NCBI GenBank assembly: GCA_903862805.1
Contig: CAIOZP010000680.1
Span: 1-11,942, forward strand
Length of the DNA stretch: 11,942 nt
Direction: 5' to 3'
Source of the DNA: an uncultured Fibrobacterota bacterium
GTDB lineage: Bacteria > Fibrobacterota > Chitinivibrionia > Chitinivibrionales > CAIOZP01
Of this stretch, positions 6,773-11,942 are shown one piece after another (within the stretch, counting starts at the first letter, position 1; the number at the start of each line of letters is the position of its first letter). A model generated the notes under the pieces. That model was not told the DNA's origin. It was given only the letters and a program-made list of their open reading frames with translations, and did no database searches. Both the position numbers and the translations under genes were made by a program.

Positions 6773-8207
6773 CTTTGCCGTTTTTGTTGTTGCGGGAGTT
6801 GCGGCTGTGTTTGCAGGCGAAATCAATTCGCCAAACGTCCTGCTCGGAAGGGTTCACGGGGATACTGCGTGCATCATCACGACAAAGGGCGTCGATTGGA
6901 CAAAGAATCTTTCTGATACTACCGTCGATTGGACAACTGCGGTTTCAGGCGATGGATATGCAGGAGCATATAGTGGGGCAGCCGGTTTGGGAAAGATCAT
7001 TTTCTGCGCAGTCCCTGCGGATTTACACACACCAAGTGATCTGCTTATTGTCGATACAACATTTGTCGGAAAAGACACCGTTACGACTTTTTCGAGTGAC
7101 CTCGCAAAACACGACAGCATAGATGTAAATGCCGTTGCTGTCGCGGAAATCGGCAATGCGTTTTGGGTGGGGTGCAGCAGCGCAGGTGTTTTGCGACTCG
7201 ACAGTACATACGCGAATCAGTCTGTGTTTGAACCAGGATTTGACAAGCGTACATGGCCTGCTTCAGACGACAGTGTTGCAAAATCTCTTGACTCAGCAAA
7301 GGGCGCAGGCAAAAGAATCAGCTCCCAGATCAATATGCTCACAGCGGGAGCGAAGCGTCTCTTCGTTGTGCGCAACGATGGCTTGTTCATTCTCAATCCT
7401 GCCGACACCACGTGGGAGCATCCGGTAATCAAAAACAAAACAACAATGGCGATGATAGACGTCTCGGCATCGCCCGACAAAGATTCGCTGTGCTATGTTC
7501 TTGCGATTGACAATCCGGGGAAAAGCGATTCTGCTCATCTTTACAAATACGAATCAGGAAACCTTTCTGCTGTCTCGGCTTCGGTTCCGGTTCCGAGGGC
7601 AATGGCGGCGGGTTCAAACGGAAGTCTTTACATTGTTGATGAAACGAGCAGCGAACTTTCTCGATGGCGCAACAATGCCGGCGCTTTTTCAGAGCTTGAT
7701 GGAGAAGCAACATACAGGGACAGAATGATTTCCGCCTTGGGGCAGGTTTCCCATGCCAAAATCACGGATGTCTCTGTATCGGAATCAAAGTCTGACACTG
7801 CACTTCTTCTGTCCAGCGAAGACGGTATCTGGTTTTCAACAAACGAAAATACCGACTGCAAAGCCGGAAAGCATTTCCATCACATAACTCACAAGGTGAA
7901 TGTCGGATCAGATCTTTCGAACGTGTTCGCCCAGCCTTCGATACTCAACCTTGAATATCCTTCGTGCAAGTTTGTTTACAATCTTGGCTCCGATGCTGAC
8001 GTTACAATCGACATCTTCGACTACAACATGGATCATGTAACCCGTATCACCAACAAGTCTCACCGTCAGGCCGGAGACCACAGCGGTGATGACGTTTGGG
8101 ACGGAACGGTTGGCGGCCGCACGGTTTCGCCGGGGGTCTATTATTTCGTAGTATCAACCAATCACGGGAAGCGTGGCTTTGGAAAGATCATTGTTGCAAA
8201 AAACTAA
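6750..8207 (+). CDS. Secreted propeller-like protein with FlgD/T9SS-like C-terminal domain
   Basis: 485 residues from ATG 6750, with AAGG 5 bases upstream. An earlier in-frame start at 6729 would put extra charged residues before the signal peptide. Signal peptide 1-22 (cleavage VFA|GE). The body (23-395) has repeated short beta-rich segments typical of beta-propellers, such as 'NAFWVGCSSAGVLRLD', 'KRLFVVRNDGLFILNPADTTWEH', 'NGSLYIVDETSSELSRW' and 'ALLLSSEDGIWFSTNE'. The last about 85 residues form a FlgD-like Ig domain: 'VTIDIFDYNMDHV', DVWDGT at 448-453, 'TVSPGVYYFVVSTN' from 458, ending GFGKIIVAKN. This layout resembles T9SS C-terminal sorting domains. Together with the two PorV/PorQ-type genes that follow, it recalls PorZ (propellers plus C-terminal domain). 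Family membership is inferred; I cannot name the protein with certainty. It overlaps lolA by 23 bases. Confidence 0.75.
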   Translation: MSLTRLSSFAVFVVAGVAAVFAGEINSPNVLLGRVHGDTACIITTKGVDWTKNLSDTTVDWTTAVSGDGYAGAYSGAAGLGKIIFCAVPADLHTPSDLLIVDTTFVGKDTVTTFSSDLAKHDSIDVNAVAVAEIGNAFWVGCSSAGVLRLDSTYANQSVFEPGFDKRTWPASDDSVAKSLDSAKGAGKRISSQINMLTAGAKRLFVVRNDGLFILNPADTTWEHPVIKNKTTMAMIDVSASPDKDSLCYVLAIDNPGKSDSAHLYKYESGNLSAVSASVPVPRAMAAGSNGSLYIVDETSSELSRWRNNAGAFSELDGEATYRDRMISALGQVSHAKITDVSVSESKSDTALLLSSEDGIWFSTNENTDCKAGKHFHHITHKVNVGSDLSNVFAQPSILNLEYPSCKFVYNLGSDADVTIDIFDYNMDHVTRITNKSHRQAGDHSGDDVWDGTVGGRTVSPGVYYFVVSTNHGKRGFGKIIVAKN

Positions 8208-9267
8208 ATATCCTCTGTTGGCATTCGCGGTGTTGATGCTTGCCCAAATCATATCTGCCGAGGGCATCGGCGGACAGGGTGGCGCGGTCTGGCGCGCTCC
8301 GCTGGGTGCCGAATCCTTTGCAATGGGTGGCGCACATACCGCCGATCCTCAATACAACAGAGTCTGGTGGAATCCTGCCGCATTGGCAATCATCAGACGC
8401 GGTGGAACGATTTCTGTCGGCGGCGGTTATCGCCCGCTCGGTCGTTCCGAAATGAACTTCGGACTGGAAAAAGCCCTGCCACCGATCCTTGCCGGTGGGC
8501 TGCTGTTCGCCTATAGGGGAGATCATTCGCTTGACAATCTGCGAGGAGCGGAAGGCGAGCAATTGCCCAAGTCATCATTTACCGCACTTGATTTGAGCGC
8601 GGGTCTTTCAATAAGCATCTCCAGAAGATTTTCGGCAGGTGCCTCGATTGAATATCTATATGAAAAGATCCCTTCCGGATATGATCCGCAGAGCTTGGCG
8701 ATCACATATTCCAAATCAAGCCCAAACGTTGGCTTCTCTGCCGGTCTTGTCGAAAAAGTTTCGGAAAGATATCAGATCGGCTTGACCGTAAAGCATCTCA
8801 ACAGCCGTCCGACCATGTCGCCCGATGCAACAAGCAATGGCGGAATGAATGCGGAACTCGAAGACGACATGCCAGCACCTGTCACCATCGCCCAGCGCGT
8901 CAAAACAACAATCGCAAGCAAACCATTCTTTTGGACGACCGATATTTCGCTTTCGATGTTCAAGGCGGATTTCTCGCAGATCGATCATTTCGACGGCATG
9001 GTCAACAACGGTTTCGAGTGGCAGTTGGCCGATGCATTTGCATTGCGTGCTGGTTTGCGGGAGCTTCATTTCAACAGGTATCTGGTAAAAGAATACGATC
9101 AATATGCAGAGTCATTCCGGCCGGTGCTGAGCTTCGGTTGCGGGCTCAAGCCGGTGAACATTAAGATGAAAAAGGCGACGCGCTCGCTTGCTATCAACTA
9201 CGGAATTTCAAACAGCAGAATCGCGCACGGCGTCGATCAGCAGTTCGATGTCGTATTCTTCTTTTGA
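8191..9267 (+). CDS. PorV/PorQ-family outer-membrane beta-barrel protein
   Basis: 358 residues from TTG 8191, overlapping the previous gene by 17 bases. The start is uncertain: TTG 8194 and GTG 8173 are in frame, and GGAAAG at 8181-8186 supports 8191/8194. Signal peptide with hydrophobic core 8-22, cleavage after A23. The mature N-terminus has the family signature: 'AVWRAPLGAESFAMGGAHTA' (32-51), then 'WWNPAALA' (59-66). Many alternating-pattern beta strands follow ('FSAGASIEYLYEK', 'RYQIGLTVKHLN', 'AFALRAGLREL'). The chain ends in three phenylalanines (FDVVFFF), the terminal aromatic mark of outer-membrane barrels inserted by BamA. In Bacteroidota, PorV is the shuttle and partner of PorU in type IX secretion and PorQ belongs to the same attachment complex. 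The family is also widespread outside T9SS, so a specific function is not assigned. Confidence 0.8.
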   Translation: MLQKTKYPLLAFAVLMLAQIISAEGIGGQGGAVWRAPLGAESFAMGGAHTADPQYNRVWWNPAALAIIRRGGTISVGGGYRPLGRSEMNFGLEKALPPILAGGLLFAYRGDHSLDNLRGAEGEQLPKSSFTALDLSAGLSISISRRFSAGASIEYLYEKIPSGYDPQSLAITYSKSSPNVGFSAGLVEKVSERYQIGLTVKHLNSRPTMSPDATSNGGMNAELEDDMPAPVTIAQRVKTTIASKPFFWTTDISLSMFKADFSQIDHFDGMVNNGFEWQLADAFALRAGLRELHFNRYLVKEYDQYAESFRPVLSFGCGLKPVNIKMKKATRSLAINYGISNSRIAHGVDQQFDVVFFF

Positions 9268-9286
9268 CAAGTTGTCGGGATAAAAA

Positions 9287-10705
9287 ATGAACAAGCTTCT
9301 GTCCGCAATAATTCTGATGACTTTCGCAGGTTCCGCCGTTTTCGCCGACGATATCGCCCGCGTGGGATTCCAGCCGCTGACCGACATCGTCGGATCCGAA
9401 GCGGCGGCGCAGGGGCAGACCGGCGTTACATCGAACGGCATCGGATGGGCCTTGCGCAATCCGGCGGCAGGCGGATTCATTTCGGGTTACAAAGTTGCTT
9501 GTCAGTACGGCGCATGGCTTGGCGATGCCGACAGTCGTAGCGGAATTTTCGAGCTGGCTTTTCCGGCAAACAGTCTCGTGTTCGGAATCACCGGCGCAAG
9601 CTATTCGGTAAACGGGCTTCATTACGTCGATTGGCTTGGATCGCTTCCCGACACGAATCAGTCTTCGTCGCAAAGGCTGACGCTTCTTCGTGCTTCGGCG
9701 GCGTACCCGGTTTCGGATCGCATCAACATCGGCCTTTCGGCAGGTGCGGCTCAGGACCGAATCATGGAATATCATGCTTGGGCACTGACCATCGGTGCAG
9801 GTCTGACAGCAAAAATCTACAAGGGCCTGATTTTCGGTTTGTCAATAAACGACCTCGGCCTCACCACCAGAATGGCCGACTCGGTGAAAACGCTTGGCAA
9901 TGGCGAAAAGCTTCCTTTCACGTCACGGCTCGGCGGATCATGGTCGGACACGATTGGCAAAAGTCTGTTGTATTCGGTGTCGCTTGAGGCCCGCTACGAT
10001 TACGTTGGCGACACCTCATTTGAACTTCGCAAAAACTTTTCGAAGCGATTGACTGTTCCGGCAGGGCTATCAATCACGCCGGTGTCGTTCCTGACTCTTC
10101 GTGTAGGCAAGCGCTTCGGCTGGCAGGGTGAACTGATGGATTTCGGTGGGGCACTAAACGTATCGCCGTTCACTGTCGATATTGGCTGTGCGCTTCCGCG
10201 GATCGATGATGCAACCGAGTTCCGTTTCTCCGCCGCGATAACATGCAGTCCCGAAAGACATCCGTCACTCAAGCGGAAGCATTCAAAAGTTGAAGACAAG
10301 AAACCTGCTCAGCAGGAAAGTGTTCAGCCGGTCGAAGAAATCATTTCGGTTCCACTTGATCAGAAAAAAACCGCGCCGGTCGATTCCGCGATCAAGGCTG
10401 TTGTCAAAGACACGGTTTTGATCAAACCAGATTCCGTCAGGCCGTCGGTTCCGGTTCTACTGATCGACACGTTGTCGAAACAGACAAAACCGGCAGACAC
10501 AATCAAGACGGCAGCTATGCTTGCTACTCCGGTCAAACCGACAGCACCGGATTCCTCTTCTGCCAAACCGATCGAGTCACAGAAACCTTCCGACGCAAAG
10601 ACCGAACCGGTGTCGCATGATGTCAAGCCGGTTCCTGTCGTTCAGCCATCCGACACGGCCAAAATCATTTCTCCGGTCGAAGATGAAACCGTCATTCTGA
10701 AATAG
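9287..10705 (+). CDS. PorV/PorQ-like outer-membrane protein with long Pro/Lys-rich C-terminal tail
   Basis: 472 residues from ATG 9287, with GGGA 6 bases upstream and 19 bases after the previous gene. Signal peptide 1-20 (VFA|DD). Residues 21-320 resemble the preceding protein: 'GSEAAAQGQTGVTSNGIGWALRNPAA' places a conserved N58-P59-A60 after a Gly-rich turn, and beta-barrel strands follow ('GLIFGLSINDLGL', 'SLEARYDYVGD', 'LTLRVGKRFGW', 'TEFRFSAAITC'). From about 321 to the end is a low-complexity tail of some 150 residues rich in K, P, D, T and S ('KPDSVRPSVP', 'KQTKPADTIKT', 'SAKPIESQKPSDAK'). The barrel therefore does not end with the usual terminal aromatic residue at the chain end. Such a tail could reach through the periplasm or bind peptidoglycan or partner proteins; that is inference. 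It is probably the last gene of the thiD2-ftsK operon. Confidence 0.75.
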   Translation: MNKLLSAIILMTFAGSAVFADDIARVGFQPLTDIVGSEAAAQGQTGVTSNGIGWALRNPAAGGFISGYKVACQYGAWLGDADSRSGIFELAFPANSLVFGITGASYSVNGLHYVDWLGSLPDTNQSSSQRLTLLRASAAYPVSDRINIGLSAGAAQDRIMEYHAWALTIGAGLTAKIYKGLIFGLSINDLGLTTRMADSVKTLGNGEKLPFTSRLGGSWSDTIGKSLLYSVSLEARYDYVGDTSFELRKNFSKRLTVPAGLSITPVSFLTLRVGKRFGWQGELMDFGGALNVSPFTVDIGCALPRIDDATEFRFSAAITCSPERHPSLKRKHSKVEDKKPAQQESVQPVEEIISVPLDQKKTAPVDSAIKAVVKDTVLIKPDSVRPSVPVLLIDTLSKQTKPADTIKTAAMLATPVKPTAPDSSSAKPIESQKPSDAKTEPVSHDVKPVPVVQPSDTAKIISPVEDETVILK

Positions 10706-10754
10706 CAAGATTCCTCCAGCTCATCATTTACCGATAAAAAGCCTCCATTGTCCG

Positions 10755-10773
10755 GGCAAGAATTTATCTTGCC
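10755..10773. promoter_or_regulatory. Dyad GGCAAGA-ATTTA-TCTTGCC overlapping a promoter
   Basis: Perfect 7-base arms (10755-10761 and 10767-10773) with a 5-base loop, 50 bases after the stop of the barrel-tail gene. No T-run follows on either strand, so it is not a typical Rho-independent terminator. Its right arm covers most of the -35 box of the promoter at 10769-10797, which would suit an operator. It could also act as a 3' end hairpin for the upstream transcript. Confidence 0.45.
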
Positions 10774-10797
10774 GATACCGGCCGTGTAATTGATAAT
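10769..10797 (+). promoter_or_regulatory. Sigma70-like promoter for the DUF4177-like gene
   Basis: TTGCCG (10769-10774, 4 of 6 to consensus), a 17-base spacer and GATAAT (10792-10797, 5 of 6). Transcription would start near 10804, about 30 bases before the ATG at 10834 and just upstream of its RBS. Confidence 0.45.
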
Positions 10798-10833
10798 GGG
10801 CGCGGTTTTACTGAGCGGGATTGAGGAGGGATC

Positions 10834-11103
10834 ATGCAGAAGTGGGAATACAGGTTTATCATTTCCGAAAAACACGGCAAGGGAATCTTCGGATTCGTAC
10901 TGCCGTCTGATATTTCGTGGAAGGTTCGTTATGTGAACGGGAAAACCGTACAGAACTGGGCAGACACGACTCTTTTCAACTACCTTGAAGAAGCCGGCAA
11001 ACAAGGCTGGGAATTGGCATCGATGAACAGTCACATGAATGTTCGATCTGGTGCTCTGCCTGAAGACCAGTTGCTTCTTATCCTTAAAAAACCGATCGAG
11101 TAA
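10834..11103 (+). CDS. Small DUF4177-like protein
   Basis: 89 residues from ATG 10834, with a very strong RBS (GAGGAGGG, 10823-10830). It starts 'MQKWEYRFI' and has 'LFNYLEEAGKQGWELASMN' (47-64) and 'LLLILKKP' near the end. This is the pattern of DUF4177 proteins (K-W-E-Y at the start, L-N-x-L-G-x-x-G-W-E-L in the middle, a closing L-I-x-K-[KR] strand). An insert of about 20 residues (25-45, 'WKVRYVNGKTVQNWAD') separates the first strand from the helix. No signal peptide or membrane helix is present, so it is probably cytosolic. The function of the family is unknown. It appears to be transcribed from its own promoter, separate from the upstream operon. Confidence 0.7.
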   Translation: MQKWEYRFIISEKHGKGIFGFVLPSDISWKVRYVNGKTVQNWADTTLFNYLEEAGKQGWELASMNSHMNVRSGALPEDQLLLILKKPIE

Positions 11104-11125
11104 ACGCTACATTCCTGCCGAATCT

Positions 11126-11154
11126 TTCTCAAAACCTCCGCCCTTGGGTATATT
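11126..11154 (+). promoter_or_regulatory. Sigma70-like promoter for ftsB-dnaG
   Basis: TTCTCA (11126-11131, 4 of 6), a 17-base spacer and TATATT (11149-11154, 5 of 6). The predicted start is near 11161, 27 bases before the ftsB ATG. The -10 box overlaps the left arm of the inverted repeat at 11152-11183. Confidence 0.4.
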
Positions 11155-11183
11155 TCTCCTCGCTGAAATGACAATGGAGAAAT
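11152..11183 (+). promoter_or_regulatory. Inverted repeat that pairs with the ftsB ribosome binding site
   Basis: ATTTCTCC (11152-11159) and GGAGAAAT (11176-11183) are perfect 8-base complements around a 16-base loop. The right arm contains GGAGA (11176-11180), the RBS of ftsB. In an RNA holding both arms the RBS would be paired. A transcript from the promoter at 11126-11154 would begin after the left arm and leave the RBS free. Confidence 0.45.
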
Positions 11184-11187
11184 TTTG

Positions 11188-11481
11188 ATGAAATTCCGGC
11201 TTCCTGATCACTTCGGACGATGGGCCGCTGCGGCGGTGGTCGCGGTGATTGTTGCCGTTCTTGCCGGTGGGCAGAGCGGACTTGTTGCTTTGTGGTCGAA
11301 TCACTCCAAAACCGATCGCATGAAAAGCGAGATTGTCAGACTGAATATCCAGCGGGATTCGATTGACACCGTGATTGGCAGGCTCCAGCACGATACCACA
11401 TACATAGAGCGCGTTGCCCGCGAAAAACTTGGCATGGCCCGAAAAGACGAAAAAGTATTCAAGTTCATCGGCACTAAATGA
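11188..11481 (+). CDS. ftsB: FtsB/DivIC-family cell-division protein (septum formation initiator)
   Basis: 97 residues from ATG 11188 (GGAGA 7 bases upstream). A short basic cytoplasmic start is followed by one membrane helix (about 12-27, 'WAAAAVVAVIVAVLAG'). A polar, heptad-like coiled coil follows (about 40-70, 'MKSEIVRLNIQRDSIDTVIG'), then 'HDTTYIERVAREKLGMARKD', the family's typical [YF]-[IL]-E-x2-AR-E-x-LG-[ML]-x-[RK] motif, and a closing 'EKVFKFI'. Length and layout are those of FtsB/DivIC, a bitopic protein that joins FtsL and FtsQ/DivIB in the divisome and helps activate septal wall synthesis. FtsL is less likely because of the conserved AREKLGM motif. It overlaps dnaG by 4 bases (ATGA), so the two are probably translationally coupled. 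Confidence 0.85.
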   Translation: MKFRLPDHFGRWAAAAVVAVIVAVLAGGQSGLVALWSNHSKTDRMKSEIVRLNIQRDSIDTVIGRLQHDTTYIERVAREKLGMARKDEKVFKFIGTK

Positions 11482-11942
11482 ACACCGATGTCCGCGAAGA
11501 AATCCGTGCCCGCATAGACATCGCCGATGTCGTGGGGCGACATGTGAAGTTGCGCCAGACCGGCCGCAACTTTTCGGGACTCTGTCCATTCCATAATGAA
11601 AAAACGCCGTCGTTTACGGTCAGTCCCGAACGTGGAACCTATCATTGCTTCGGCTGTGGTGCCGGCGGCGATGTTTTTCGGTTCATCATGGAAATCGAGG
11701 GGCTTTCATTTCCGGAGGCGCTCAAGCGGCTTGCCGACGAGTGCGGCGTTAAGATCGAAGAAAACCGCAGTTTTGAAAAGAACAGTTCGCTTGTTCCGCG
11801 CGACCGGCTTGCCGCCATGAACAAAGACGCTGCCGAATATTTTTATGCGTCGCTGAAAAATTCCGATTCCGCAAAACAGTATTTCAAGGATCGCGGACTG
11901 ACAGGCTCTACGGTCAAAGAGTTTTCTATCGGATATTCGCCT
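11478..11942 (+). CDS. dnaG: DNA primase DnaG, 5' part (gene runs off the right edge)
   Basis: 155 codons from ATG 11478, open to the window end. The primase makes RNA primers for replication. The N-terminal CHC2-type zinc-binding domain is complete: 'CPFHNEKTPSFTVSP' and 'TYHCFGCGAGGDVFRFIM' with ligands C36, H39, C57 and C60. The start 'VREEIRARIDIADVVGRHVKLRQTGRNFSGL' is typical of DnaG. The beginning of the catalytic core region follows ('AAEYFYASLKNSDSAKQYFKDRGLT', 'IGYSP'). The TOPRIM and helicase-binding domains lie outside the window. There is no good RBS of its own; the ATGA overlap with ftsB suggests re-initiation. Confidence 0.97.
   Translation, partial: MNTDVREEIRARIDIADVVGRHVKLRQTGRNFSGLCPFHNEKTPSFTVSPERGTYHCFGCGAGGDVFRFIMEIEGLSFPEALKRLADECGVKIEENRSFEKNSSLVPRDRLAAMNKDAAEYFYASLKNSDSAKQYFKDRGLTGSTVKEFSIGYSP

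Noticed and set aside
10755..10773. Rho-independent terminator after the barrel genes
   Set aside because: The hairpin is good but no T-run follows on either strand; listed instead as a dyad at a promoter.
1..11942. tRNA, rRNA, CRISPR array, transposon or phage genes
   Set aside because: No such genes, terminal repeats or spacer-repeat pattern were seen on either strand by reading; short ncRNAs cannot be excluded without a covariance search.

Overview
The window (about 52% GC by eye) looks like ordinary chromosome of a Gram-negative, double-membraned bacterium. Evidence for an outer membrane is a LolA-type lipoprotein carrier, two PorV/PorQ-type beta-barrel proteins and an AgmX/TonB-type envelope-spanning protein. 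The AgmX/PglI C-terminal domain, the C-x4-C CsgG-like protein and the PorV/PorQ proteins ending in, or next to, FlgD-like C-terminal domains suggest the Fibrobacterota / FCB-group neighbourhood. That placement is inference. No tRNA, rRNA, CRISPR array, insertion sequence or phage gene was found.

Layout. (1) 1-653: the 5' part of a secreted CsgG-family protein on the minus strand, then a divergent intergenic region with a weak promoter and a small inverted repeat. (2) 654-2303: a 549-residue single-pass protein with a cytoplasmic L7/L12-like N-terminal domain, acidic stretches, one membrane helix, a long K/P/E and G/S-rich periplasmic linker and an AgmX/TonB-type C-terminal domain. (3) 2304-3023: a decayed Nudix hydrolase with no usable start codon and a broken Nudix box. 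(4) 3024-10705: a tightly packed plus-strand operon of a stand-alone ThiD2-type HMP-P kinase, FtsK, LolA, a secreted propeller-like protein with a FlgD/T9SS-like C-terminal domain, and two PorV/PorQ-type barrels. Junctions are overlaps of 35, 23 and about 17 bases and gaps of 22 and 19 bases. (5) 10706-11187: a good sigma70-like promoter, a small DUF4177-like gene, and a second good promoter. (6) 11188-11942: an FtsB/DivIC-like division protein overlapping the start of DnaG primase by 4 bases (ATGA), with dnaG running off the end.

How it fits together: ftsK-lolA is a known bacterial gene pair (division/chromosome segregation next to lipoprotein transport). Here the unit is extended by three genes whose order and domains resemble the PorZ-PorV-PorQ part of the type IX secretion attachment complex. 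The most interesting items are that module, the unusual cytoplasmic domain on the AgmX/TonB protein, and a hairpin upstream of ftsB. This hairpin would hide the ftsB ribosome binding site only in read-through transcripts, because the predicted ftsB promoter lies across its 5' arm.
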